From assembly GCA_963989385.1 (NCBI GenBank), contig OZ022501.1, positions 568,001 through 632,000 on the forward strand: 64,000 nucleotides of DNA, read 5' to 3'. The translations under genes and the position numbers were made by a program. This DNA is from Ctena decussata. Taxonomy: Eukaryota > Mollusca > Bivalvia > Lucinida > Lucinidae. The notes under the pieces were generated by a model that saw only the letters and a list, made by a program, of their open reading frames with translations, made no database searches and was not told the origin of the DNA. How positions within the stretch are numbered: position 1 is the first letter of the stretch; each line of letters starts with the position of its first letter. Below, in pieces: positions 9,722-21,261 of the stretch.

Positions 9722-10742
9722 TAACCGTTCAACCGGATTGTCCAAATAAATTTCCATATCGTCAAGATCGTAGAGCCACAAGATCCTCTTAACTTCAATA
9801 AACCAGCTGTTACTCTTAACATTCTTAACTGCATACTGACGCCGAGCAAGTCTCTTTTCAATACTGTCCTCGGACTGATTACAGATATTATTAAAAAAGA
9901 TAAGTACTTTCAGATGAATTCTGGCTTCCACTGGTAATATGCCTGATAGTAGATACACTGCCACGTCTGCAGTATTCGACGGGAGAGACAATATTCTTTT
10001 CAGAAATTTCTTTTGGAACAGTTCTAAACGTTCTAAATGAGGTCCCTTAGGTACCAAAAGTTCCATTCCATATAGAAGTACAGGTAGAACATATGTTTTA
10101 TAAAGATGAACAGATGTCACTGGGTCCAGTCCACTATGACCGTGGAGTCCACTTGGTATCAGGCTGTAAACTGTTCTAGTGGCTTTTTTTATGTTTTCCT
10201 CAACATTTTCGACTATATTCTCTTTAACTGTAGTGCACCGTTTCATTCCCAAATGGGTACCAGATTTAACATCAGGCATTTCTGTCTCTTTTAGTTTAAA
10301 ATTTACTGTACTAGCTTTATTTTCTTGAGAACTTGTTGGATGTATATTCAGTGAAACACTTTTCAATGGCTGCAACTTGTACTGCTCCCTATCGGAATAA
10401 TCCAACGAAGCATCTATCAGCACTTGAGTATCCTCACTGTTATTGGTATTAAGAGCTAGATCGTCTGCACAGGAACTAGCATTACAGACTATATTTCCTA
10501 CCCTAGCACCTAATCCAGAAGACTGCAATGTATTCAACAAAGGGTTTTGATACAGTTTGTATAGATCAGTACTCAAAATTCCGCCTTGCCGTATACCCTG
10601 AGAGATTTGGAATGGTGAAGACATCTGTCCATCCCACTTGACCACACTGGCAGCCATTGTATGCAAGCTTTCAGTAAGAGTCCAATGCCTATTTTGTACA
10701 CAGAGACATAGAAAAATATCGATAAAGCGATGCCCAGTCCAA
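9722..10742 (-). pseudogene. LINE ORF2 reverse-transcriptase fragment
   Basis: The frame runs back from a stop near 10742 through WDGQMSSPFQISQGIRQGG and ILSTDLYKLYQNPLL to ASSCADDLAL, where the catalytic box reads CADD instead of YADD (a common variant in one group of invertebrate LINEs), and then through thumb-like sequence ending NPVERL at the insertion site. The N-terminal endonuclease and early RT motifs are absent, so the copy is 5'-truncated. The first in-frame ATG is a few codons inside; there is no reason to think it is translated. It joins to 8240-8836. Confidence 0.85.
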
Positions 10743-11562
10743 AATCAGTGCTTAGTAAGGTACGGTAGGTAACAAATTTATTGCAAATTTTCAGTCTTGA
10801 ACAACGTATTGCGTATTATCTTTTGTTGAGCATTGCACATTTTATCAATCAACGAATGCATTTAAATGTAAATATGAGTTGCCCTTATATGAGCCATCTT
10901 ATTAGCAAGCTAAACTAGACAACAGCGTTTCATTCCCCAATAGGTATAAACAATCTGTAACGATAAAGATGATGCGCCGTACCTTAGTAAACACTAAGAT
11001 TTGAAACTGGGTTTAACTTTCTCTCTCTATCTCTCTCCCTCTCTTTCTTTTTTCTCAAGTTTTATGGATTATTCATATTGTTGAGCCTGATCTTATAAGT
11101 AAGCTAAATGGAAATCACGTCTCTTTAGCCATTGAAATGCAACAGCCAGTTAAGAATAGGTAAAAAATTGTACCCCAGCGCACACATGTACTTGCTTTTA
11201 TAGTTTCCTTCTTTCGGAGGGGACATGTAACACAACATGTTGTTTTAATACCAGCCCTTATTGACCCATCGGGTTGGGAGACTCGATCATCGAGGCCCGA
11301 TCATGGAGGTAGCGTCTTATTTCCTTCCAACAATTCAATGACTTGCCCACTGCCTATGATATGAACGACCACATCCAAACAGCCAAAGAAATTTGGCCAA
11401 TCCCTAGCCTACAAAGACCCCTTAATCTACCTGTTTTACCTCGCTCGTGCTCGTGTATTACCGGTAAGACTTGACTCAGATTCGAGTTTTATCCTGGCCG
11501 TAGAATTTCACCCTTTGTTGATGTTTTTCTTTGGTTTTGTTTAATCTAAAACCGATCCTTTG
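10743..11562. other. no gene recognised
   Basis: This is AT-rich DNA with a CT-rich low-complexity run at about 11022-11050. Nothing else is supported. Confidence 0.4.
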
Positions 11563-11680
11563 TGAGGAAGCTGAGATTGCAGTAGAAACACTGAACAAGG
11601 GGAAGTCTGTCTGAGTTGATAATATACCAGCAGAACTTGTTTTAGCTGGCAGACCATGAATGATGTTTTAACGCGGAATT
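11563..11680 (+). pseudogene. decayed LINE reverse-transcriptase relic
   Basis: Reading plus strand from 11563 gives EEAEIAVETLNKGKSV, a stop, then VDNIPAELVLAG; after a frame change ETMNDVLT follows. This matches the well-known LINE RT segment of the form AxxxLKxGKSxGxDxIPAELxKAGG...T. The in-frame stop and frameshift show it is dead. Only about 40 residues survive. Confidence 0.7.
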
Positions 11681-12800
11681 ATTTCGGAAAAAAAAACACT
11701 TTTTACTATAACGCTTGTTTTCATGATAAACATTTTTCTCACTCTTAACTTTTAAGAATTCTTGTAGTCCTGGGCCCAGATCCCCGTGAGCTACTGAAAT
11801 GACCCAAAACTATGACACAGAACTTTCTTGGCAAACAGTGTAGATCCAAATAAGAGTGTCCCCGACCTCCTGTCCGTACTGTTGCCATTCTGTCCATTCT
11901 CGGCGGAAGTGTTCGACAGGTGAAAGAAAATTTGGTCGAGTAAAACTGATATGATCTGATATGAGTCCTACCACAAGAAAACATGTCTTGTAGGATATGA
12001 GAACAGTGAAGGCTCAAAACAGCCTGCACATCTGCGCACTCTGATGGAAGCAGAAACAATCTTTGAATCCTGGTGTATGTAAATATAGCAAAAGGTGAGG
12101 ACTCGGTTTAGACTTTGCACGTGATGTAATGCTACTTTTCTCAGGACATGTCTCCTGATATCAGTACCATATCATTATATCTACGAACACATGCTATGCG
12201 TATCTTAGCAGCTGATTATGTGACACATTTTCGCCACTTTTCAAATTGTCTTTGAAAGATATAAGTTATAATATACTTGATAATTTAGCAAATTTCAATC
12301 GTTTCAGTTTTGAACTGGAGTGTTGAATTAAAAGATATTTCTGATATGAATTCTGTACTAGATAATGTCTCTATGTGAAAAGTATATTCTTAAGGAATTT
12401 CTATTCAACAGAGCGGGCTTCAGGAATGTGAACAACACTTAGTGCTGTTCTTATCACCACCACATGAACGCAGAGGTTTTAAAATCACTCGGTCTGTAGT
12501 AGAGTTACGTGAAATTCACGTCTTTTCACACAGACTACAAGAATAAAAGGAAGTGTGTACTTCAACATGGGATGTTTTGATCAACAGATTTAAAAATAGC
12601 TGCAGAGAAAGGTCATAAGTAGGATTTTATTCCAATAATTACTTTTCTTCTTCTTCTTTGGATTTTTTATCTTTTATAAATATAAAACCATTTTCTAGCT
12701 TGTTATGTTCATAACCACCGGGACCGATATACATCGGAGAACAGATAACGCCGAACTTGCTACCTTCACTACTGCGTAAAAAATATCAGTGAATACTTAT
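11681..12800. other. no gene recognised
   Basis: Open frames in this stretch (for example minus 11745-12059) lack recognisable domains. It is the upstream flank of the profilin-like ORF, and a TATA-like promoter could not be assigned with confidence. Confidence 0.4.
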
Positions 12801-12861
12801 CTTGGATAAATCCACAAAGGGTCGAAACAATGGATATAACACAGTAATCACTGTACTCCTC

Positions 12862-13278
12862 ATGGAAGGGGCTGCGGCCCAGGACTCAGAAAGGTATCAG
12901 TACTACGTGGAACTTCTTCAGAAAACAGGAAAAATAGAGAAGTCGGCGCTTATAGATTTCAATGGGAACTGTCTTATTTCTACCCCAGGATTCGAACTTG
13001 GTCAGCGTGAGACGATTTCTATTCTCCGTGCTATCGAAAGTCAGTATGTTTCACTAATAAAACTGAAGATTGGAGAGCAAACATTCACCTGCTTCCGGAA
13101 CGATTCTGTAACGTCGTCTCTTATTGGTCGAGCAGAGAATGACGTCATAAGTATCTATAAGTGTGTGGAATTCGTTGTGGTGGGGATATCGGACCCGGAT
13201 TCGCCGGGATCTTGTATATATGAAATGCAAAGATTTGTGAAGAAAATGTTTAGACAAAGCAGGCGTAGAACTAACTGA
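12862..13278 (+). CDS. profilin-like actin-binding protein, single exon
   Basis: From the ATG at 12862 the ORF encodes 138 residues, close to the usual 125-140 of profilins. It follows the profilin layout: an N-terminal helix with YQYYVELLQKTGKIEKSALI, a strand-turn FNGNCLISTPGFEL, a helix with RETISILRAIES, strands IKLKIGEQTFTCFRNDS and SIYKCVEFVVVGISD, and a C-terminal helix SCIYEMQRFVKKMF with a basic tail RQSRRRTN. Profilins bind actin monomers, proline-rich proteins and phosphoinositides in the cytoplasm. The conserved N-terminal Trp of the poly-proline site is not evident (Tyr-Tyr there instead), so ligand binding may differ. The frame is open 20 codons upstream of the ATG, but without another ATG. 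No intron is seen, which could mean a retrocopy; there is no poly(A) tail nearby. The assignment rests on pattern recognition. Confidence 0.62.
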   Translation: MEGAAAQDSERYQYYVELLQKTGKIEKSALIDFNGNCLISTPGFELGQRETISILRAIESQYVSLIKLKIGEQTFTCFRNDSVTSSLIGRAENDVISIYKCVEFVVVGISDPDSPGSCIYEMQRFVKKMFRQSRRRTN

Positions 13279-13557
13279 TTTCCGTCTTTGTAATCTAAAA
13301 TGCATTATTATTGTGCCATATTTCTCTTGACAAACCGCACATCATAAACATAATACCATGCCATTATGAAATCATCTACCATGATACGTCTCTTCAGTAT
13401 TTCATAGTTTCTCAAATTATGTCAGTAACACACGGCTCACCTGGGAAAATTCTGTTCGCTGCATATGAATGCGCCTTCTGTTTAATGAAAAACGCACGTT
13501 TCAATATTTTATGAGAAAAAATATTAACAAGTCGATATAGACTTCTTGTATATATAT

Positions 13558-14105
13558 CACTGTGTCCATTCGTGTACGCCTATAAATGCGAGTTGGAGCA
13601 GTGTACGCCGAGTTAGAAGAAAACAAGTTTTGGAAATGTCATTAGGGCTTTAAAGTAAGTTAATTTATCAGCGCTTTTGATCATCTAAAAGTAATAAACT
13701 AGTATGAGTGTATCTGTAACTGATTAAGCTTTCAGACTGATATAGTTTCACGTGAATGCAATGTTCAATTTAAAGAATACTTAACCAAACCAGTACATCC
13801 TTTCAAGTGAGAGTGCCTTTACGGAAAAAGAATTCAGTATTTACTTACAAATATATGTATCTTTTGATTGAAAGGTCCCTTATTAGTTAGGCAGGTATTT
13901 ACTGAAGCTTTTGTAATAGATAAATTGGTCGAAACCTCTCCGTTTTGAATATAGAAATCATTTGGAGGCAGGCTGTAATGGTTTGAAGTGCACGCCGAGT
14001 TGCAAATACATAATAAACGAAAATACGGCGAGTTGGAGAACACATGTACGCCGAGTTTAAGCTCTTTGGTCAATATAGGTGTACGCCAAGTTTGAGTAAC
14101 ATACT
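13558..14105 (+). repeat. left inverted copy of the ACGCCGAGTT element
   Basis: The end CACTGTGTCCATTCGTGTAC starts at 13558 after TATAT. The words TACGCCGAGTT or close variants recur near 13602, 13989, 14024, 14048 and 14083. An inverted counterpart lies at 21262-21759 with the same outer end and the same order of inner words. The outer 60 bp are nearly identical; the middle has diverged. Confidence 0.7.
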
Positions 14106-14487
14106 GCTCTGTAATTTTTTGAAGAAAAAAAAAAAGACACTTAATTTAGTTGCAGCTGTCTAGCTGACATCTGGCAGAATACTCGTACTTCGTCATCTAG
14201 GTTATTGAGTTTCGTCTTAGACAGGTAGATCTCCAGAGATCTTTCGGTTGATCTCCGAAACTTAACGACAGTATGAGATAATCGCAGGTGTCAAGGTATT
14301 TCCTGAGGCTAATATTCTTATCTCGATCATGATAAAATATCCATCTTTATGACTTTAATTGAATATTGATCACATTTCATGAGTCTCTTAGAATAGTCAG
14401 ACTCATGCATAAAATAATTATGGTAATGTAATTAACTTTTGGATTTCCTTTGCATGATGCTGTCAGAACACATGATGATGATATTTT

Positions 14488-14530
14488 ATTATAATAATAA
14501 TAAGAAGAAGAAGAAGAAGAAGAAGAATTA

Positions 14531-14572
<42 letters not shown>
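14488..14572. repeat. AT-rich trinucleotide microsatellite
   Basis: Runs of ATA, AAG and ATT units follow each other (an interrupted compound microsatellite). Confidence 0.9.
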
Positions 14573-14704
14573 AAGATGTTTGGTTCTTAAAAGAAATGAT
14601 TTTTGCAGCCAATAAGGGGGAAAAAGAGGTTCTTTTGGTTATTTACTAACAGTTCATGTCATTTAGTCTCTTGCTGAAATGATTATCAAAATTTTACGTG
14701 ACCA

Positions 14705-14710
<6 letters not shown>

Positions 14711-14738
<28 letters not shown>
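14711..14738. repeat. (CT)n microsatellite
   Basis: An uninterrupted CT dinucleotide run. Confidence 0.9.
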
Positions 14739-14740
<2 letters not shown>

Positions 14741-14989
14741 CATAAAAGACACAATGTATGTTTGATTCAAACATAGAATTTAAGTTCAACACTATCAAGA
14801 ACAATAAATAAATAAATTGTATGTCACACAATTTTATAACTGAGGGTTTTGTTAGAACAGTCAAGTAAATAAATAAAAAAAGTCTTGTGAAAATAAGTTT
14901 AAAATTTCATGATGATAAAAACCTATAATTTAATGAGTGAGTAAACATTATTCATTTATTTTATCGTTAAAGAGAACAATTTTTTTTCC

Positions 14990-15282
14990 ACGACATGACA
15001 AAACGAACAAAGCCGAATGTACGCCCAGCAAAGACTCAGATCAGCCTCGGCATCCACCCAATCTAACCAGTCTTCGCTGTCCGCAAAGGGATAGTTAAGA
15101 CCTATGCTATCTTGTAAGCGCATATCCAGGGCGGGTGTCCAGGCTGATCTTAGTCTTCGCTGTCAGCATGGAGAGGGCTTAGACTCTCAGCTCCCTTTAC
15201 TCGGAAAGGGAAGACTCTGGTCGGACTGCTGAATCTACGCGAAGTGCACATGCCCCCGTGTTAGTTTTGGCGAGTCGCGGCA
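14990..15282. repeat. palindromic MITE, CAGATCAGCCTGGGC family
   Basis: The ends are imperfect inverted repeats (CACGACATGACAAAACGAAC and the complement of GTTTTGGCGAGTCGCGG). The interior has AGACTCAGATCAGCCTCGG and, inverted, CCAGGCTGATCTTAGTCTTCG. The same family recurs at 15326, 30846, 33795, 40434, 51983 and 54497. Confidence 0.75.
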
Positions 15283-15325
15283 TACATATTTCATACATTC
15301 TTACGTTTCGCTAATCCAGTCGAAC

Positions 15326-15555
15326 CGCGATACGACAAAACCCACAAAGTGTCATATGTACTACGTGAAGACTCAGATCAGCCTGGGCATATGGCAAGTC
15401 TGATCAGAGTCTTTGCTGTGTACTTTAAGGGTAGCTAAGCTATCTCCATGCCACCAGCAAAGACTTTGACCAGACTCGGCGAAAGCCTAGGCTGATCTTA
15501 GTCATTGCTAGGCGCACATGCCACTGTCTTGATTTTTTTTCGTGTCGCGACTCAA
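15326..15555. repeat. palindromic MITE, second copy
   Basis: Starts CGCGATACGACAAAACCCAC and ends GTGTCGCGACTCA, with AGACTCAGATCAGCCTGGGC inside and its inverted partner AGGCTGATCTTAGTC. It lies 44 bp from the previous copy. Confidence 0.75.
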
Positions 15556-15931
15556 TATAATATACGCGTGCCGTGTCAGTAATAGTGTATATATTCACAC
15601 ATTGATTTAATTGACATTGAGTAATATTTGAACTGAAATAAAATGACATTGATGAACCTGGATCAATTTTAAAATAATAATAAACATGAGAGATCAAACT
15701 TGATAAAATAATAACATTTTCATTTGTTTTCGGATTTGTATAATGCATTAAATAGAAGAATGAAACAAATGAATAAAAAATGCATGTAGACCGTCTTTGT
15801 AAATTAAGAAATATACTTTCTTTAAGCAAATAAACATAACTTAAATGCTGTAGAAAAATAAAGTGTTCTGTTTCCTACTAACAAAATTATAGGCATTAAA
15901 TCGCTAGAGATCGCCAAAGTTTTATCTTCGA

Positions 15932-16005
15932 GGAGCCCCTGTAGCTCAGTAGGCTAAACGCTGACCCGCTGATCTAGCGGTCCCAAGTTCGATTTCCGAA
16001 GGCGG
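15932..16005 (+). repeat. tRNA-derived SINE head
   Basis: GCCCCTGTAGCTCAGTAGGC has an A-box (TAGCTCAGTAGG) and AAGTTCGATTTCC is a B-box 40 bp downstream, the internal pol III promoter of a tRNA. It does not fold as a good cloverleaf and has no matching acceptor stem, so it is a SINE relic rather than a tRNA gene. Confidence 0.65.
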
Positions 16006-17587
16006 AAGCCTTCTCAGACGTAAAGGGGTTCCATTACACAACCTGTCACTATCGTCCTTCCATCAGCCTCTCGTCATTGTAACTCTCATCGTGGACCACA
16101 GGTTTTCTTCTTTAGTTTCCGGAATTCACCCTCATTTAGTAATTAGTAATCTAAGTTTTGTTTGGGTTTTAGAGTCAACTGCATATTGTATATGCAGATA
16201 GTGTGGGTTTTGGTTTGCCTCACATTAATAATTACATAAATGAGCAACAATTGAGCAAAAGCTTAATTTCTAAGCATGCCGACATTACTAATTGGCATTA
16301 TACAATCATAAGATAATTTATATTGTGTCTTTCAATTCGGCACCAGTGATACCAATTATTTCGCCAATTTAAGTTAGCCGACCTATGCTCTTCATATGAT
16401 TGCTAATAAGACCAAAGAATATCAGCATCAATTATAATTGTATTTCACTAGCACGATTTCGTTTCTGTTCTAACATCAGAAACCAAAATGGTTCTCTAGC
16501 GCAGCTCTGGACCAGAAAAATAAAATCAAATAAATTTACTTTTATCTTTCAGTTAAAGCAAACTTTAGACACAGTACTGGATAAATCTACATTTTGAATG
16601 ATTCATTCACTTGAAAATTCATTTCTGCAACATTCTATCATACCTTATCGTGGTAATCTCCGCCTGGAGCTATTACCTGAAAGCCGGAGTCGTGTCCTAG
16701 CGTCGCATTTTACGGAAACGCACGGAAACCACCGGCAAAAAAATAATCAACTAAAATTTTAACAAATATTGAAAAAAGACCATTTTATCATTTACCTAGA
16801 CTAATAAAAATTATACCAGATAAAAATATACTCTTTCTCCTCATCTGATCTATTTGTGATGCATAACATTTTGTATCAATTTGATTCGAAATAAGTCGTT
16901 GAAGTCATGTGCCCTACTGGTTTTACGGAGATTTTGTTATTTGTTTTAATTAATTATGTACCTCTAGAAAATCACCCCAAAAAAGACCTTTTTGTACTTG
17001 TGCTAGAATCAAAATTAAAACACAGTATTAAAGATGAAGAATTTTACTTTCTGAAACCGTTTGTGATGTAAAAATATGTTAAGAAAAAAAGAAGTTATTA
17101 AGTGATAATGAAACTTTCCCTTATTACTCGTATATGTCAAATTGGCTCACACCTGTAGAAGTGCTAGTACGCAGTTTCTTCACTATGGCTTATTGACATT
17201 GCTTTGTACTGATGGTGTCAAAAATACCAAAGTCAGTCAGTTGTTGTTGGCTGCCCGATTGCTTGTATGAAAAAACATTCTATCAGTAAATTCAACAGAA
17301 TGATTGAGAATAATGTGAATATTTAAGGGTCCACATTTTGTTTGTCTTTCGGATATGATGAGTTTGCCTGCCAATGTCATTACTGTTCATTCAGAACAAA
17401 TGTTTTCCAAGAGCTATTAGATACCGTTCGACGGATAAATTTTCAGTTCGAAGATTCACTTTATCTGCTAACAGTGGGAAAAGTAAATTTCAATCTTTAC
17501 ATTTTCAACACAATAATCTAACAGTTTGTACATAATACTCTCCTTTATATTTTATTCCTCCGCCCGTTTTACGCAGAACGGTGTATC
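16006..17587. other. no gene recognised
   Basis: AT-rich sequence with short frames only; no domain, array or clear repeat was seen. Confidence 0.4.
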
Positions 17588-17660
17588 CGTAGAAACCCAG
17601 GTAGCTTAAAAGGCTATGCGCTGACCTGCTGAGCTAGACCTCCCCGGTTCGATGCAGGGT
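17588..17660 (+). repeat. tRNA-derived SINE head
   Basis: CCAGGTAGCTTAAAAGGC resembles a degraded A-box and CCCGGTTCGATGC a B-box. It directly precedes the Helitron-like element that begins at 17680. Confidence 0.5.
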
Positions 17661-17679
17661 TCAATTTCACACAGTTTTT

Positions 17680-19052
17680 AGCTCGCCTGAACGAAAGTTC
17701 AGGAAGAGCTATTGTTGTCACCACGGCGTCGGCGTCCGCGTCCGCGTCCGCGTCAGCGTCCGCGTCGGCGTTCGGATTGGATGTTTTGGTTAAAGTTTTT
17801 TAAAGACCTATATCTCCTTAACCCATGGATGGATTCTTTTGATACTTGCACTGTAGTTAGATATTGGTCTAAGGCTTAACAGGGTACCACCCCCACCCCA
17901 CTCCGTGACCTTGATGTCAAGGTCATGGACTTAGAAAATTGGTATTTTTTTTGACTGGATGTTTTGGTTAAAGTTTTATAAAGCCCAATAGCTCCTTAAT
18001 CCATGAATGGATTCCTTTGATACTTGCACTAAAGTTAGATATTGGTCTAAAGTTTTCGAAGGTACTACCCCCACCCCCCTCTGTGACCTTGATGTCAAGG
18101 TCATGGACTTAGAATATTGTCTTTTTATTGATTGGATGTTTTGGTTAAAGTTTTTTAAAGACACATATCTCCTGAACCCATAGATGAACTCTTTTTATAT
18201 TTGCACTGTAGTTAGATCTACAGAGTACTAACCCAACCCCGCTCAGTGATCTTGCTGTCAAGGTCAGGGACTTGGGAAATTTTTGTCTTTTTTAAAGTTT
18301 TGTAATTGCATACTGATTCATAATGCTTTGCAGAGATTTAGTTTATACTTGAACTGATGTTAGACTCTTTTTGGAGTTTTTACAAAACACCTTATACTTA
18401 CCCCACTGGATGACCTTGAAGTCAAGGTCATCGACTTAGAATTTTGTCTTAAAGATTTTGGTTAAAGTTTTATATTTATGAAGACATAATTTCACAGTGC
18501 CACGATGATGGACTCAGTTGATACTAATACTTGGACTGATGTTAGATAATGGTTCAGGGTTTTGATACATCCTAGTAGCCTCCCCCCCCCAAACCCCCCT
18601 CCCCCCTTCCCCTCTACCCGTCAGTTTTTTTTTACCTCAAGCTCATGGACTTTGAAATTTCATTTCAATTTCTTTATATTTTGATTTTATTTTTAAGACT
18701 TATTTCTGAGATAACTTTTGTTTATAAATGTGTTTTCATTATGGACATGCTTGCCTGAAGTTTTATGCATACCAGTCCACATAGCCCCCCCCCCCCCCCT
18801 CCCCCCTCCTCCCCCTACCCCTCAGTTTTTTTTACCTCAAGCTTGAGGACTTTGAAATTTCATTTCATTTTTTTTTTATTTTAATTTTATTTTAAGACTT
18901 TTTTCTGAGATAGCTTTTGTTTATAAATGTGTTTTCATTATGGACATGCTTGCCTGAAGTTTTATGCATAGCAGTCCACACCACCATAGCGGCTGTGTGA
19001 TGGGGAAGCCCCAATTCAGGCGAGCTATGCTGTCAGGCGACAGCTCTTGTTT
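17680..19052 (+). mobile_element. Helitron-like/pearl-like tandem-repeat element
   Basis: It begins AGCTCGCCTGAACG after a T run (GTTTTT), with a small terminal hairpin (CCTGAACGAAAGTTCAGG). It continues with a GC-rich (CGTCCG)n microsatellite at 17724-17772 and about four degenerate 180-190 bp tandem units, each with a TGACCTTGATGTCAAGGTCA palindrome or a relic of it. It ends with a hairpin GCTGTCAGGCGACAGC and CTCTTGTTT near 19052. Subterminal hairpins, a microsatellite, a tandem core and insertion at T runs match bivalve pearl elements and Helitron/Helentron-associated INEs. No protein is encoded. Confidence 0.6.
18570..18985 (+). repeat. about 205-bp tandem duplication with C tracts
   Basis: Two successive units each contain a polyC/CCCCT block, TTTTTTTTACCTCAAGCT and ATAAATGTGTTTTCATTATGGACATGCTTGCCTGAAG (given here only as landmarks at about 18720 and 18925). 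They lie inside the Helitron-like element. Confidence 0.75.
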
Positions 19053-19373
19053 ATCATTATCATCATCCCATGGTCCTGATACGACCAATACTGTTAAAAA
19101 TGACGTAAGGTCGCAAGTCACCCTACCATCACTCCATCTGTGTCCGTATGTAGAGGCATGGAAATCAACATGTGCCATAAATTACAGTATGAACAACAGC
19201 ACAGACTTAGCGCAACTTGTGCATTTATGTAGTACGTTCAGAGTCTGCTCCCTTTACAGCTGTATATACAAACTGTATTTGAATTGCAAAGTAATGATTC
19301 TGATTTTTCTTGCTACAACGCGTATGTCAATAGCTTAATGCAATTGGACTTTAAGGCGTCTGGTTACACTGCT

Positions 19374-19620
19374 TTTTCCGTCATTTTAATACATGTATAG
19401 GGAAGTTACTTTCGCGACTTCCTGTTTGTAATCCCAGATCAGGAAGCATTTCTAAAATGTGCTCTACTCTTAAAGGAAAGAAAAAAAATACTAGGAGCGG
19501 AGCAAATTTTTTCTTTTAAAAGTTGACCCATGTTGATAATGGAAGCAGAGTTTCCTCCCTGAAAGTGTACCTGAAGGTGATTGTATTTATCATTGTTCAA
19601 GCTGCTCACTCGGTTGACCA
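19374..19620 (+). repeat. GACTTCCTGTTTGC hairpin-MITE family, degenerate copy
   Basis: Carries GACTTCCTGTTTG, TACTCTTAAAGGAAAG, GGAGCAAATTTTTTC and TTTCCTCCCTGAAAGTG in the same order as the better copies at 36890-37090 and 19730-19900. Confidence 0.55.
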
Positions 19621-19729
19621 TATGTTCTCTGTATCTTGATTATTTGTAATCTTAGTTGTTTCCAACTATGGTTTGAGGGCTGGATTTGGATTTTGATTGT
19701 TTCAGTTCCTGGTCTTTGCATACTTTTTA

Positions 19730-19900
19730 CTTTCAAAGGGAAACAACTGTTGTGACTTCCTCATAAAAAAGCCTTCCAAAACGGGGCTCTTGTCTTAAAG
19801 GAAGGACTTTGCTGCTTGGGCAGCAATTCTTCTCTTCAAGAATTTATAAGGACGGAAAGATTGAAAATTACAGGTTTGCTTCCCCTGAAAGTGTATTCAT
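19730..19900 (+). repeat. hairpin-MITE family, degenerate copy
   Basis: Order of words as in the other copies: CAAAGGGAAACAACTGTTGTGACTT, CCTTCCAAAACGGGG, CTTAAAGGAAGG...CTTCTCTTCAAG and TTGCTTCCCCTGAAAGTG. Confidence 0.55.
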
Positions 19901-20527
19901 TCACCCAAGCAAAGTATCTTTTTCTAAAGAAAATGAAAGTTACTGTTATGCTGAGGAAAAGGACTATGATTTGTTGACTCTTTTGTAAGACTCTTTTCTG
20001 GTTTAAATAGCTTTAAAATCTCTCTCCATCGCTTTTTATAGGTAGACGCATTACTCTGTACAATTCTCTAAATCAGATGGGTGGACACATGTACGCGAAT
20101 AGTTACACATTTACTTTGCTTTACTCCAGGTCTGGCCACTCTGGTCCCTGAATTCTTCTAAAGCAACGCTAGAGAAAATCTAGAAGCCTTTTTCTGTTAT
20201 TTTCGTGTCCGTCCAAACTTTCGTATCTCCGCATATTTTCGTAGAAATTAATTGTCCGTACGTCTGCACAGAAGATAAATACAGGTATGTTAACGTGGAG
20301 ACGGTCTCGCAGATAGAATTATGTTGCAGGCATGTGGAGGTGTGTTAACATTGCGAATATACATGCGCAGAAATGCAAAACCCTTAGAGTAGCGACTACA
20401 TCCGCTTAAACTTTGCGCTTTTTCCTGGGCTTGAAGGAGTGATCACGTTGTTTGCTGTTTGCCCATTCGTTCGTGTTTAAAGGAGACCACAGTGCCTGGT
20501 TACAAAACCATATCAGGCACATTGACT

Positions 20528-20530
<3 letters not shown>

Positions 20531-20568
<38 letters not shown>
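20531..20568. repeat. (TG)n microsatellite
   Basis: An uninterrupted TG run of 19 units. It creates long but meaningless open frames on both strands. Confidence 0.95.
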
Positions 20569-20571
<3 letters not shown>

Positions 20572-21261
20572 TTTTGCGTGCACATGTACAGCTTTGCCGG
20601 TTTTATCAGGCGGACGCCACCACCGAAGTTCCTTGACGCTGTAATCACCAACTGCAACTCTGATGCCACTTATTTCAGCTCAGAACACACTGGCTCTGGT
20701 TGTGTATTTTCTGGTGTATTGGAAAATATGGATCGGACATGTGCCGTCCGTGGGAGTCGAACATGCGACACTTTGCGTGAAAGGCGAAGATTATTCACTA
20801 GAAAAAGGCGTTCCACAGGGTGGGCGGCAGGGGTCGGGGTGCTTAGGTGTTAGATACTGATATTTTTATTGAGTTGTGTCAAAAGGGACTGCAGCTTATA
20901 ACATACTTATCAGCCTGTGCGTGCGGTTAAGGGCATAAAGCTTTAAACCATGGGCAGACTGCTTTTGCAATATGTGATACGCAACCTTACTCGCAGCTCA
21001 GTCAGCGTTAAAGTTTGGTGTTTGCTAGTTTTAGCTAGGATGCTTCGAAATTTTCTTCGGAACAGTTTTTTTCCCTTTCGTCTTTTCGTATTATCTCTGT
21101 ACTTAAACGCAAAATGTAGTTTCATAACTGACTCTGACTATCAGTGGAAGAGATAAACAATTTCCTTTCAACAAATACAAAATTTGTTATTTATGTCAAG
21201 CCTGTATCAAATAAGGCTCATAAATACAGAGCATGGTATATGCTTGGTCATTAGTCTTTCA
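20569..21261. other. no gene recognised
   Basis: Frames across 20452-20860 are low complexity or lack domains. A B-box-like word GTGGGAGTCGAACATGCGAC at 20749 may be a tRNA-like relic. Confidence 0.35.

Noticed and set aside
20452..20860. Overlapping open frames on both strands
   Set aside because: They are opened by the (TG)n run and have no protein features.
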